Below are positions 21,359-32,486 of a stretch of 64,000 nt of DNA, in pieces. The DNA is taken from positions 62,001 to 126,000 of the forward strand of contig VCJN01001228.1 in the NCBI GenBank assembly GCA_006384855.1, in the 5' to 3' direction. The number at the start of each line of letters is the position of its first letter. Position 1 is the stretch's first letter. Under the pieces are notes generated by a model that did no database searches, was not told the origin of the DNA, and worked only from the letters and a program-made list of their open reading frames with translations. Both the position numbers and the translations under genes were made by a program. This DNA comes from Tetraselmis striata (taxonomy: Eukaryota; Chlorophyta; Chlorodendrophyceae; Chlorodendrales; Chlorodendraceae).

Positions 21359-21749
21359 AACAAGGACAAGTGGTTTGAGCAGACGGATTTTAGTTACATT
21401 CCAGTTAGCCGCCGGCTTATGATTGACAGGTCGTGGCAGATCAAGCTAGAGGTCACGGATGACCGGGCAGTAGCAGCCAGACTTGCAAATGTCGCATGCA
21501 GCCCGCTAGCTGACCATAGACTCCAGACTATGCGCCGCGCGGTATGGGGTAGATGGCCAACATATGTACCTCGGCGACCATGGGAGAAAAAAGCTTCTTT
21601 GTGTCCAAATGTCGGCGTACCGTGCGCTCAAACCGTTCACAGCCCGAGCGTCGGTGCAGCACGTATTTGGACCAGTTTCACTCGGGTTTCACTCGGGCGC
21701 CATGTGCAGTATAACAGATGTGGGCCGCGGGGATCGCCCTCGCCCCCCC

Positions 21750-22186
21750 GCCCCCCCGCCCCCCCCCCCCCCCCCCCCCGCACCGCGTACGCACAAGCCT
21801 TGGTATACGCATCAACTGCCCGCCGGGATGAGAAACTGGTATTGGTAGTGTGTCTGTGGGGGGGGAGGGGGGGCGAAAGAGCTGCCAATTGCTGCCAAGC
21901 TGGTGCGTTACATTGGGGCAGGCGCTGGGCAGACAATTGGGGCTCGCTTCAGAGCATTGTCTAGTGCCTATGCGGCTGCGCCGCCGCATGCAGACTCTCC
22001 GGGCTCACCAGCACCGCCACCTCAGTCATGCGGCCCTGCATCCCGCAGCCCGCCGCCGCCAGCCAGATCAGAGGTATCCAGAAGCCAGTGCTGGGGTTGT
22101 TGCGGCATGACCGCATAGTTTTCAGCGGCTGCCCCCCACAGGTTGTAATGCACCCCTTTCCGCCGATTCCGTTGTATGCGCTGTCT
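21750..22186 (+). repeat. Inverted duplicate segment, copy 1 (pair with 40423-40861)
   Basis: About 435 bp matching the reverse complement of 40423-40861 at roughly 95 percent or better by eye. On the minus strand one frame is conserved in both copies and ends NYAVMPQQPQHWLLDTSDL then about a dozen residues and a stop. The homology ends in a C/G homopolymer in each copy. Confidence 0.85.
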
Positions 22187-22260
22187 CGGCTCCTCATCAC
22201 CGATGTCGCTGTTGTCCCCGACCTCCGCTGACTCGCTGCCTGACTCATCCCCCGCATCAC

Positions 22261-22902
22261 ATGCAGTCCTCCTCGTCAGCACCATGCTTGCGCTTTTTGA
22301 CTCCGGCAGCAGCAACCAATGAGCCCAAGGTGGACAAGCGGGGGGCAGTGGCAGCAGCCAACTCTGCAGCCAAGGCAGCAAGCGCTGCTGAGCAGTAGAC
22401 TGCAAAGTGCGCGCAAGCGACCTCTGCGGTGAGCCTTGACCTCGAGCAGTCGCTCGCCAAGACTGCTGAACAGGCCCAGGTGCAGTCCGAACTCTCCGCT
22501 CTGGAGGCTCAGGCCCAGAGGGCCGCGCCAACTGAGGGACAGGGCGGGGAGGTGGAGGACGACGAAGTGGAGATCTTCGACGAGGAAGATGAGGATGACG
22601 AGGAGGCAGAATGCGTGTCCGACGACCCCTCTGTCGCCACCGAGCAGGCCAAGGACGCACTCGCAGCCTGCAGGCGGCACGCAGACGCAGCGAGGCTCAG
22701 CGCCGAGGCAACACAGGCGTCGGCAGCCACTGCCAACGAGCGTGCATCTCAACGGGCCGAGTCCGCACCTGCATCGTCCCAGGCGCCACATGTGACCCCG
22801 GCTGCTGACCCCGTAACTCTTCCCATGGCACTAGATCCCCGCGCCCTGACGTGGTTGGCGGCTTACGCTGGCCATATGCAGGGTCTTGGGGGTGCGCCGT
22901 AG
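22261..22902 (+). pseudogene. Acidic Ala/Glu-rich coiled-coil ORF with one premature stop
   Basis: A frame of 213 codons runs from Met 22261 to the stop at 22900-22902, with one internal TAG at 22396 where the neighbouring codons favour Gln. It encodes a Ser/Ala-rich start, a helical stretch (LEQSLAKTAEQAQVQSEL), an acidic block (FDEEDEDDEEAE) and an Ala-rich second helix. The C-terminus is LAAYAGHMQGLGGAP. It may be a Gag-like protein of the DIRS-like element just upstream, or an unrelated TE ORF. I do not recognise a domain. The opposite strand is also open here, which lowers confidence. Confidence 0.4.
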
Positions 22903-23440
22903 CCAGCAGCGGGTGTGTGACGCCGCTTGGGCGGCGTAAGGCCAGAGGGTGGGTGAGCGTGTTGGCACATCGGGCGCCGCGCGCGGCTGATCCAAATTAT
23001 GAAAAAAAACGATTTCGGCTTTTCTGACCACCCAAGCTGCCACCAGCTGCCCTGCTGCCTGCAGTTGGAATCAGCGCAAATCCACCTAGGGCAGCCTAGC
23101 CATGCAGCTAAACTTGGCCCCTGAAGTGATCCGAACGGAAACGGTTAAAACCTGTGCCCAAACGAGCCAGAATGCCAGGTTTTTGGTCCAAACTGCGTCA
23201 TTGCTCCCTACTCGTTCCCGTCCGCCTCAGTCGCCAGTTCTTCGCTCCTTCGTCGACTCCCGCAGTACAAAGTACAGCAGTGTATAGTACATAACAGTAG
23301 TACTGGGGGAAGGGCGCAGGGGCGGAGGTGTGGAGGTCGAGCCACGGCGTCCCTCCAACGATCACCACCTTTTTTGGCGCACTACATAGCAGCCAACGCC
23401 TAACTGCCGTTCCACGCACATCACATACGACAATCATATC

Positions 23441-24690
23441 GCTTGCTAATCCGGTCGTTATCACTTGCATGATCCACCTCCGACTGGAATAGCACAAGAC
23501 GGCGCCTAGGCACAGATTCAACGAACCTCTCCCGGCGATCCACGGGCCTAGACAAAGGCGCCGCTTGTCGCCAAGGTGGGCGGCCTTGCTGCGACACAAT
23601 GCTAATGTATGGACTTAAAAATGCTACTGCTCGCTAAATATTGTCGCCATCGCACCTAGCGATAGGGCCCACCGCCCCCGACTGGTACATCAATAGCCGA
23701 TACATGCGACTCCACCCCTACCCCCGGTGCTGACGAGTCGCAGCCGGCCTTAAAAGAGGTGTCACCAGTCGCAAAGGTAGTGGGTGGCCTTGCTGCGATG
23801 TAAGCCTATGTTGGGTTTTGTATGTAAGGCTATGTTGGGTTTTCGGCTTGCTAATTTTGTCGCCATCGCACGTTCGATCCACAGCCTCCGACTATAAAAG
23901 CTGGCACGAGCGACGCACCCCCTCGCCCCGTTGCCGATGTGTCGCAGCCGGCCTCGAAAGAGGCGCCGCAAGTCGCCAAGCTGGGTAGCCTTGCTACGAT
24001 ATAATGCTATCTTGTGCTTTTATGTTTTTACGGCTTGCTAATTATGTCACCGCCATCGCGTGTTCAACCCACAACATCCGCATGCAGAAGCTGGCACGAG
24101 CGACGCACCCCCTCGCCCCGCTGCCGACGAGTCGCAGCTGGCCTCGAAAGGGGCGCCGCCAATCTCCAAGCTGGGTGGTCTTGCTACGATGTAGTAAGGA
24201 AATATTGGACTTCTTTAGTTTTCGGCTTGCTAGTTATGTCGCCACCGCACGTTCCGCCCGCAGCCCCAGACTGCAAAAGCTGGCGCGAGCGACGCACCCC
24301 CTGGCCCCGGTGCGGCCGGGTCGCAGCCGGCCTCGAAAGAGGCGCCGCCAACCGCCAAGGTGGTGGGTGGACTTGCTGCGATATAATGTTACTGTGCATC
24401 TTTGTATTTTTGCGGCTTGCTAATTATGTCGCCATCGCACGTTCGATCCACAACCCCCGATTGCAAAAGCTGGCACGAGCGACGCACACCCTCGTCCCGC
24501 TACCGACGAGTCACATCCGGCCTCGAAAGGTGCGCCGCTAGTCGCCAAGGTTGGCGGCCTTATCGCAATATAATGCTCTTTTGCACCTTTTGTATTTTAC
24601 AGCTTGCTAATTTTGTCGCCATGGCACATGAGCCACCTCTTCGAAGGCAAATCCTACGACGCCTCGGCACCAACTGAGCGGCTCGCTAAG
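23441..24690 (+). repeat. Tandem satellite, about 190-bp unit, six to seven diverged copies
   Basis: Units anchored on GCTTGCTAATTATGTCGCC begin near 23441, 23631, 23845, 24032, 24224, 24413 and 24602 (spacing 187-214). Each contains GCACGTTCGATCC and CTGGCACGAGCGACGCACCC and ends in GATATAATGCT. Later copies are more alike than early ones. The unit keeps frames open across copies, so ORFs of 140-175 codons here are probably incidental. Confidence 0.85.
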
Positions 24691-26074
24691 AAGACCAAGC
24701 AGACGGGTCGTTTCTATTATGTGTCAGCGCCCTATGTTTCAATGTTTTAAGCCGGTGCTGAAATATGGGTGTTTTGCTAGGGCATTAAGGGTGGCGAAAA
24801 GCAGCCGTTCAAGTATATGCCGGCATTCCATCGTGCTCGGAAGCAGCGTCGTCAAACGACTGCAGCCGACGCCGCGTCCGAGGCCGACTTTCAGCCTCGG
24901 CCGAAGCGTAAGGTATGTCAAGCCAACGAGGTGACGCCGGCGTTGGGCCTTCGTGCGCGACCAGCTAGCATGGCGGTTGAAAGGCAGTCCTCGGCGGTGC
25001 CGACTCACGTGCCTTCCTCTCACTCCCATGCGCCTCTTGGATCCTAAACTCTGAAAAGAAGCATGCTTGCTTCGCCGCGTTGGAGGCAGACATGCGGACG
25101 CAATTGTCCCCTCGATGAGCCTATCCGAGCTGAGATCCCGTCGACGGCCGGTAACCCCAGCGCACCGCGCCATGGCCGGTTTCAATTCAAGCAACGCTAG
25201 TTGCCACACAAAGCCTTGTGACTGCGTCGACAGCGCACGCGCCGATAGATGCCGTCAAGGGCCGCACAGCCGCGCTTTCCCTTGAGGCATTTCAAGCTCG
25301 TCGCGCGAGATGAGATTACACCTCATATGTATGCTACGAACCTTCCATCTCGCGAGAGCTCGGCATGCCCCGCTGCTACTGAGGCGTGATGGGGGAGGGG
25401 GCTAGCCGGAATAGCTGCATGGCGCTCGGTATTTATATACCGCCGACCCGGCTAGCTTGGTGGGGTGGGGGCTACAATGCCCTCCATCTCTAATGCTTTT
25501 GGCGCAGTATATTTTTGGCACAGTATATTCAATGGCACGATGACTTCCTGTGGTGCAAGTACCAAGCCCGCGGCGGGTCGCGCATTACACTGTCTATAAT
25601 ACTTGAGGGGGGAAAGTGCGGGTAATAAATTCTAAAATATGAAATTCCGGGCGTGTCGGCTAAAAACGTTCGTAGTTCTTGGGTTGAGGCGCTGATAATC
25701 GCGGGCGTGCGTCCGGCTTGGGGTTGGGCGCCTTGGCGGCGGAGAATATCAGCAGACGGCCCATAGGCGGTTGGAAGGGGGTCGTCCGGCGCGGGGGGCG
25801 ACAGAGGCGGTGGGCTGCGGCCGCGAACTGGGCCAGGCGGGATGCATGGGCTGGTGTGCCGGTTGTGAAGGTGTGCTTGAGGGGGGCGGTGACCTCCGAG
25901 GCCCCTCATGTCGCGGTGGGGGCTTGGGCTGCGGCCGGTTGAACCGGCTTGGGGTGCGGGGCTGGATCGATGCTTGTCGCCGGCCGGTCGACTTCCGGTG
26001 GCGGGTCGTCGTCGTCCATCTCCGTGTCTTGAGGTGCTGCCGTGGCCGGCGGGGGGTGGGCCGCTTGTAGCTGG
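24691..26074. other. Interval without a secure gene
   Basis: A frame at 24780-25044 encodes a basic stretch (YMPAFHRARKQRRQ ... RPKRK) followed by GTATGT, which could be an exon with a donor at about 24912, but no partner exon is clear. On the minus strand 26070-25680 is an open Pro-rich frame possibly continuing the ORF at 26075-27448. Confidence 0.3.
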
Positions 26075-27448
26075 CTAGTTGGGCGGTGGTGGCGGGAGCT
26101 TCCGGGGGAGCTGGCCGTGGTGCATCGCCGTCTGGTCGGTTGCAGTCGGCGCTGGTTGGTGACTAGTCGCCATCCTCTCCCGCTTGTCTAGGTGCATGGT
26201 ACTGGCTGCGTCGGACCTCGTGTTAGCGGTGGTGAGTCTAGCTCTACTCACTCCTGCCTTAGGGGCGGGCCGGGTCACCGCAAGGACGTCGTGAGTTGTG
26301 TTTACCCCGAGCGTGGGGCCGATGGTACGGATCGGATTAAAAAACATACGGCTGCGGCGCAGGTCGACCCGCGTCGCACGGTTGCAGGTCACCAGATCGT
26401 TGAATAGCAAGAGCGACTTGTTTGGCACCGTCGGCACCAGGGGGGTGAGATTGGAAGTTGGCGGGACTGGCGGTTCAAAACGCGGAGGTGGAGGCGGGCA
26501 GCTTGTCGGGTGGCTGCGAATTTTTTCGCGGCAATGCTTGTTCGGATCCTTGGGGGGGGGGGGGGGGGGGTGGACTCTGCCGCTGCGCGGCGCAGTGAGA
26601 GTGGCGACGACCGCGGCCTCATGTTGCTCCTCAGGTATGTCGATGTCCATGGTGGATGTCGATGTCCATGGTCTCATGGTATGTGGAGCATGCTCTTCAC
26701 GCCTCTGTGGGCGCTGGCTGACAGTTGACATGGTGGTGGGACGTCCAGTCGTCGGTCGTCGGAGTACAGTATCGGCACTAGTAGCCGCGCCGGCTCGCCC
26801 AGATTTAGTACATACGCAGTACTTCGAAGGGCCGGCTGGAAAGTGAGAAGTGTCGATGTCGAGAAGCGCAGCATGTGAGTGAAAGTCGGTGATGAAGTGC
26901 AACTCCCACACTCCCACTGCCATAGCATTGTTGACAGCCGCGCACGAGCGAGCCGGACACGCTACATGCTGCCGGCACCAATACAAATGCAAAACACACT
27001 TACGTTGGTTCCACCCCGCTGACTGCAAAGCGGAAAGGCTGCAATGTGCAGGAAGGCGGGCGGGCGGGTAGGGGGGTGCGCACCTAAGTATCCCCTCAGG
27101 TGTGCGGATACCGCCATTTAGTCCAGAGGCCAGATATTGCCGCCTTATTGCCAGCTTGGTAGTCGGCATGTTCGGTGTCTCCGTCTTCGGCAGGAAGCCC
27201 GTGCCCGATAGCATGTGTTTTTTGCTGCGCCTTTGGCGGGGTCTTCGACGGCCCCCATCCCCTCTAACGACTCGCTGGTCCAGTTGCACGCTTCCTTGCT
27301 GACCGTGGATGCCTTCGGCAGCCACTTCCGACGCCACTACTCCGGCTAAAGACGTGTGAGGCTGCATGAGAGTCCCCGTGAACGACACTCCTAGAGGCGC
27401 ATGGTCGAACGAAGCTGCACTACGCGAGGAGGTGGGATGCCCGACCAC
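26075..27448 (-). CDS. Uncharacterised 457-codon ORF, Pro-rich C-terminal half
   Basis: A single uninterrupted frame in sequence of moderate GC, longer than expected by chance. The middle holds a Cys/His/Trp-rich stretch (WNQRKCVLHLYWCRQHVAC and more) that could bind metal. The second half has two Pro runs encoded by C tracts and scattered Thr/Arg. No transmembrane segment, signal peptide or family motif is evident. It may be an ORF1-like TE protein or a spurious long frame; the C tracts encoding Pro argue for caution. Confidence 0.3.
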   Translation of the reverse strand: MVGHPTSSRSAASFDHAPLGVSFTGTLMQPHTSLAGVVASEVAAEGIHGQQGSVQLDQRVVRGDGGRRRPRQRRSKKHMLSGTGFLPKTETPNMPTTKLAIRRQYLASGLNGGIRTPEGILRCAPPYPPARLPAHCSLSALQSAGWNQRKCVLHLYWCRQHVACPARSCAAVNNAMAVGVWELHFITDFHSHAALLDIDTSHFPAGPSKYCVCTKSGRAGAATSADTVLRRPTTGRPTTMSTVSQRPQRREEHAPHTMRPWTSTSTMDIDIPEEQHEAAVVATLTAPRSGRVHPPPPPPKDPNKHCREKIRSHPTSCPPPPPRFEPPVPPTSNLTPLVPTVPNKSLLLFNDLVTCNRATRVDLRRSRMFFNPIRTIGPTLGVNTTHDVLAVTRPAPKAGVSRARLTTANTRSDAASTMHLDKRERMATSHQPAPTATDQTAMHHGQLPRKLPPPPPN

Positions 27449-29140
27449 ATACCCGATATAACACGTTGTCAGCGTGACAATAGCCCAACCTCTTGTCTGC
27501 CAAACGCCCCCTCATTCGCGACAATGACGGCCTTTCCCCGCTCCGTTGTATGTAGTGGCTAGGTCGTACATAGCTTGCAAAGCTGCGCCCATACAGCCCC
27601 CGCCGCCCTCCCCTCCAACGGGATCGATCATTTTTGAGCAAGATCGGCTGGACTAGGTGGGGGAGGCAGACAACTGCGCGCACTCTGCGCCGACCGACTC
27701 ATTAAAGCGACGACTACATGTACTCCGGCCCCAAACCGCCGCCATCAGATGCGCATGTACTTTATGCATGTATACGCGAAAAGTCGAAACCCTAATAACC
27801 TGCACAGGGTTTAATGCTCGAATTTTGTACCCAAAAACGGGACATTTTACAGCGCTCGGGCCTGAACTGTTTACGTTCGAATCTTGTCCCGGTCCCGTGG
27901 CGAATCTTGCTTGAATACCTCCCTTTGAAATATCTAGAGCTGTGTTTTTGGGGTTTCCATCCGTACACTAACCCTCGACACCGGCTGCACGTGTCCTCTG
28001 CGCCACGCCTATTTGACGTGGCGGCCACATAACAACGCACGCCTGCACGGGCAGTCTTATTGGTGCTTTGGCACAAATGCCGCAGTAGCACGGCACTTTG
28101 CGCGTGCCGCACTCGGCAAAAACATCGATCACCCCAGTACCCGTCGAATCTTATAAAACCATCGTCGGCTAGATGGGACCCCTCTATTAGTTTTGGGCTG
28201 GCCTCCTCCTTGCAAGACCCACCTTCCCCTTTTTTTCTAGCGGCGCTCTTTTGCCGTATGTCCCCCCGCCTTTTCTATGTAACTAAACCTAGGCACTCTT
28301 CGGCTAATTTCCCTTGCGTACCTCCCTGCAGCCCCGAGCAGCAGCAGCGCCGAGGCTGCCCGTACAGGTGTGCGATTGCTCTGTGGCCGCCACGTCATCA
28401 TTAAATGTGATAGTGTGGAACAGAGGCCGCGGGCAGCGCAGGTGTCGACACCCGCATAATATCCTAGGGCTGGAGGAGGGAATGGAGAACTCAGCTCGAT
28501 ATATATATGACATCATAAATATTCAATTATTTAATATTTGAGCTATAGCAGGAAATCACCCAAAATGGACAATCAGAAAGGTCCTCATATACAGCGACCA
28601 TATCATCATACCTAGTATATATATATATATATTCATCGATACAATTTGATGCGGGGCGGGGGGCGGGGGGGGGGGGGGGGGGGGGGGGGGGCTACACGTG
28701 GACGAGTAAAATTGACTATCAATTCTACAGGTAACTGGCCGCCTGTAATCAAGTACAGGCATGCGTAAGGATTAAACCCCAATAAAGTACACGACCCCGT
28801 AGTGGTAGGTGCCGGTACCGGAATGGTGTGAATTACAAAAAGGGCAGTAACAAATCCACCTACTACAAAAAGTAGTACCGGGATGGGATGCCTTTAGGCG
28901 GGATGCGGGCCGCTCTTAGGCGCCTTGCTGTGTTGATTTTCTAATTATGGGGAATTGCCCTTTTTGTAATTCGCACCAGTACCGGGATGGTATGGTATGT
29001 AGTTACATGAGCCAGCTGGAATGGTAGTGGTATATGATTACATGTGCTAGACGCAACATACAAGAAATCCACACAGAAATCCAGAAGGAAATCCAGAAGG
29101 AAATCCAGCTACGGGCCAACAGAGGCGGGAACCGCCATGG
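27449..29140. other. Interval without supported genes
   Basis: Only short unconvincing frames. It contains an AT dinucleotide stretch at about 28616-28632, a G-rich homopolymer at 28655-28691, and the dispersed module near 28896-28977 shared with 17.8 kb. Confidence 0.5.
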
Positions 29141-29149
29141 TAGCCACCG

Positions 29150-30045
29150 ACCCGGCATCGCCACCAGCCAGCCGCCGCGCCACGCAGTAGGGACGCTCTC
29201 CCCAGCACACAATCCCGGGCCACTGCAGTAGCGGCACTAGGCCGAATGTAATGTGAAGGCGCCGACAGGAAAGGAGCTTCGAAGTTGAGGTCTCGCAGCA
29301 AGGAGCGGAAGTGGTGGGGGGGGGGGGGGGGGGGGGGGCAACCCAGAACGGGGCGCCACGGGCGTGCAACAGACGCGGGCCACCCAACGCCAGATGCGCC
29401 GCCAGCTCGGTCGCGTCCTTTTCCGCCAAACGTAGAACGCCTTCCCTAGCACAACATCCCGGGCCACTCCAATAGCGGCGCTGAGCCGAATGTGATGTGG
29501 AGGTGCCAACAAGACAGGAAGGGAGAAAGTGCTCAACGATTAGTGAATGCGGAGCCGACCGGGCCAGCAACGACGCAAGACGCCGGTGTCCAGCGCGCTT
29601 TGTTCCGCCCAGCGCCAGATCCGCCGCCAGCTCGGTCGCGTCCCCTTCCATCCGCCGAACGTAGAACTCCCTTCCCAGCACAACATCCCGGGCCACTCCA
29701 ATAGCGGCACTAGGCCGAACGTGATGTGGAGGCGCCGACAGGACAGGAAGGGGGAGGGTGCTCAAAGAACCGCGAACATGGACTTGACCGGACCAGCAAC
29801 GACGTAAGACGCCGGTGTCCAGCGCACGTTGTTCCGCCCAGCGCCAGATCCGCCGCCAGCTCGGTCGCGTCCCCTTCCGCCGAACGTAGAACTCCCTTCC
29901 CAGCAGAACATCCCGGGCCACTCCAATAGCGGCACTAGGCCGAATGTGATGTGGAGGCGCCGACATGACAGGAAGGGAGAGGGTGCTCAGAGAACAGCGA
30001 ACGGGGACTTGACCGGACCAGCAACGACGTAAGACTCACGCCGGT
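29150..30045 (-). repeat. Tandem array, unit about 227 bp, four diverged copies
   Basis: Anchors GCAACGACG(C/T)AAGAC occur at 29567, 29796 and 30021, and earlier partial copies cover 29.15-29.55 kb with a G-run inserted at about 29315-29338. Each unit contains AACATCCCGGGCCACTCCAA and GGCACTAGGCCGAA. On the minus strand repeated peptide modules (HHIRPSAAIGVARDV, GREFYVRR) appear but jump frame between units. Confidence 0.85.
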
Positions 30046-30702
30046 GTCTAGCTCACACTGCTCCTCCGCGGCAGTGGCAGCACGGGCGGGGCCAAGGCTA
30101 CCAAGGCGCCACCCGTGCACGATCCCCGCCCCCATCCCCAGCCGGGGGTGGAGGCGGAGGAAGGGCCCGCGATTCCGAGGGCCGAGGACGGTCGTCGGGC
30201 CCGCCCAGGCGGCGGTGTGTGGCGGGACGAATAACATCTAAAAACCCGTAATGGTAGTGGTATCGTACCGGGTACCTGTACGCGTCAGCAGCACGGCACG
30301 GCACTCCAGTTCCATGCGGTTTTTTATATAATATATATATATGTGGATAGTTTATATCCTGTAGAATAAGAATTCCATGCTCGTACCTGTGCCGTAATAT
30401 ATATATCATCGTCGTTCTCTGTACCCGCCGTATATTAGGACGGTACTGACAGGAGTACGGCACTGACAGTGGTACGGCACTGACAGTAGCGCAGCGATAT
30501 TAACTACCTCGGGCGCGGGCGACAGGAATACAAACAGCGCATCGCGCGATAAACGCCGAGCGCGTGCCCCTCGCATGTCCATAAAACCCACTGCACAACC
30601 CATCTCACACAACACACCCTCAGCACCTCGTCAGTACCGTCCACCGCGGCATCCTGGGCGGCCATCCGATTCGCGTTCAAACCTACCCAAATCTTCGTTA
30701 AA

Positions 30703-32400
30703 ATGCGGCTCACTGTCATAACACTGTGGATGAGCCGAGGCCCGACCGGCATGGCGGCGGGGGCGGCGGCACTGCTGCTGCTGCTGCTGCTGGGCCTTCA
30801 CCCCTCAGCCGGACAAACCCCCTTTGGCCCGACAGACAGCCTGGAGTGCACCTTCGAGGAAGGGTTTCTCGAGTTCGAGTGGTCAAGCGATGGAGAGATA
30901 GCTAGATGCGTGGGGACTGGCGGTGAGCAACTTCCGGACAAGCCTTCGCTGTTATGTTCTGAGTACGTGGAGGTGGAACGCGCCGCGTCCCCCCCAAGCC
31001 TCACCGCATACTGCCCAGAAGGCGGCAACGGCGGGACGCCGGCGCCTACCCCTGACCCGTTCCCCAATCACCCCCCGACGCGCAGCGTTTCAGAATTCAC
31101 CTGTGCCGAGCTCAATTTCGATGAGCTCAGCGGCACCGACCAAGTTTGCGCCGCCTCCACTTGGTCCAGCTCCGTGTCAAGCAACCCGTCGTGTCGCCGA
31201 GGCACTTTCGAGTGGGCCCGTCGCGTTTGCGAGGATAGAGCAGGCGGGCGCGGAGGTGCGCGTCTCTGCACCCTTGCGGAGCTTGTGGCCGGCGAGGGGG
31301 ATGCCTCGACGTGCACCGCCAATAACATAGCGATTTGGACTCGGACGCCCTGCAACGTCGACGGCGGTGGGCAGGGCTTTATGGCTGCCTTGCCTCTCGA
31401 CGGCGCCAGCCCGACTTGCACGCCTCTTGAGGACACCGACACCAGGGTTCGCTGCTGCGCCGACGCGTCCACGGAACAGGCGCCTGCCCCGACGCCCACT
31501 CCGGCGCCCACCCCTGACCCGTTCCCCAATCACCCCCCGACGCGCAGCGTTTCAGAATTCACCTGTGCCGAGCTCAATTTCGATGAGCTCAGCGGCACCG
31601 ACCAAGTTTGCGCCGCCTCCACTTGGTCCAGCTCCGTGTCAAGCAACCCGTCGTGTCGCCGAGGCACTTTCGAGTGGGCCCGTCGCGTTTGCGAAGATAG
31701 AGCAGGCGGGCGCGGAGGTGCGCGTCTCTGCACCCTTGCGGAGCTTGTGGCCGGCGAGGGGGATGCCTCAACGTGCGCAGCCAATGACATAGCGATTTGG
31801 ACTCGGACGCCCTGCAACGTTGACGGCGGTGGGCAGGGCTTTATGGCTGCCTTGCCTCTCGACGGCGCCAGCCCGACTTGCACGCCTCTTGAGGACACCG
31901 ACACCAGGGTTCGCTGCTGCGCTGACGCGTCCACGGAACAGGAGCCTGCCCCGCCGCTCACTCCGGCGCCCACCCCTGACCCGTTCCCCAATCACCCCCC
32001 GACGCGCAGCGTTTCAGAATTCACCTGCGCCGAGCTCAATTTCGATGAGCTCAGCGGCACCGACCAAGTTTGCGCCGCCTCCACTTGGTCCAGCTCCGTG
32101 TCAAGCAACCCGTCGTGTCGCCGAGGCACTTTCGAGTGGGCCCGTCGCGTTTGCGAGGATAGAGCAGGCGGGCGCGGAGGTGCGCGTCTCTGCACCCTTG
32201 CGGAGCTTGTGGCCGGCGAGGGGGATGCCTCGACGTGCGCAGCCAATAACATAGCGATTTGGACTCGGACGCCCTGCAACGTTGACGGCGGCGGGCAGGG
32301 CTTTATGGCTGCCTTGCCTCTCGACGGCGCCAGCCCGACCTGCACGCCTCTTGATGACATCGACACCAGGGTTCGTTGCTGCGCTGATGCTAATAACTGA
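30703..32400 (+). CDS. Predicted secreted protein with three tandem 154-residue Cys-rich domains
   Basis: An intronless ORF of 565 residues. A hydrophobic leader (MAAGAAALLLLLLLGLHPSA, Met at residue 17) predicts a signal peptide. A short region with four Cys follows, then three copies of a domain repeating every 462 bp (starts near 31051, 31513, 31975). Copies are nearly identical in DNA, and the linkers are Pro/Thr-rich (PAPTPTPAPTPDPFPNHPP). Each domain has ten Cys, with signatures ARRVCEDRAGG, GARLCTLAEL, IAIWTRTPC and RVRCCAD. This resembles Cys-rich modules seen in extracellular proteins of algae and other protists (possibly the DUF7495 group; not verified). The function is unknown; a wall, adhesive or surface role is inference. 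A C-run plus (CA)n follows ten bases after the stop. Confidence 0.75.
   Translation: MRLTVITLWMSRGPTGMAAGAAALLLLLLLGLHPSAGQTPFGPTDSLECTFEEGFLEFEWSSDGEIARCVGTGGEQLPDKPSLLCSEYVEVERAASPPSLTAYCPEGGNGGTPAPTPDPFPNHPPTRSVSEFTCAELNFDELSGTDQVCAASTWSSSVSSNPSCRRGTFEWARRVCEDRAGGRGGARLCTLAELVAGEGDASTCTANNIAIWTRTPCNVDGGGQGFMAALPLDGASPTCTPLEDTDTRVRCCADASTEQAPAPTPTPAPTPDPFPNHPPTRSVSEFTCAELNFDELSGTDQVCAASTWSSSVSSNPSCRRGTFEWARRVCEDRAGGRGGARLCTLAELVAGEGDASTCAANDIAIWTRTPCNVDGGGQGFMAALPLDGASPTCTPLEDTDTRVRCCADASTEQEPAPPLTPAPTPDPFPNHPPTRSVSEFTCAELNFDELSGTDQVCAASTWSSSVSSNPSCRRGTFEWARRVCEDRAGGRGGARLCTLAELVAGEGDASTCAANNIAIWTRTPCNVDGGGQGFMAALPLDGASPTCTPLDDIDTRVRCCADANN
31051..32396 (+). repeat. Three 462-bp coding tandem repeats
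   Basis: Period exactly 462 bp (154 codons). Differences between copies are a handful of substitutions, several silent, which indicates recent duplication or gene conversion. The third copy lacks the linker and ends at the stop codon. Confidence 0.95.
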
Positions 32401-32410
32401 GACGCCCGCA

Positions 32411-32431
32411 CCCCCCCCCCCCCCCTCCCTC

Positions 32432-32471
<40 letters not shown>

Positions 32472-32486
32472 CGCGCGCGCGCGCGG
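32411..32486. repeat. C-run, (CA)n and (GC)n compound microsatellite
   Basis: C15 at 32411-32425, CA units at about 32432-32469, then a GC dinucleotide run to 32486. It lies directly 3' of the Cys-rich gene. Confidence 0.95.

Noticed and set aside
23870..23890. Possible tRNA gene from a B-box-like GTTCGATCC
   Set aside because: No cloverleaf, acceptor stem or A box could be drawn around it in any unit; it is kept only as a comment on the satellite.
29109..29966. 285-codon minus-strand ORF over the 227-bp tandem array
   Set aside because: Peptide modules switch frame from unit to unit, so the ORF does not encode a consistent repeat protein; treated as satellite.
31068..32411. Minus-strand ORFs of about 150 codons opposite the Cys-rich gene
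   Set aside because: They repeat with the 462-bp coding period and mirror the plus-strand gene; they lack any domain and are antisense shadows.
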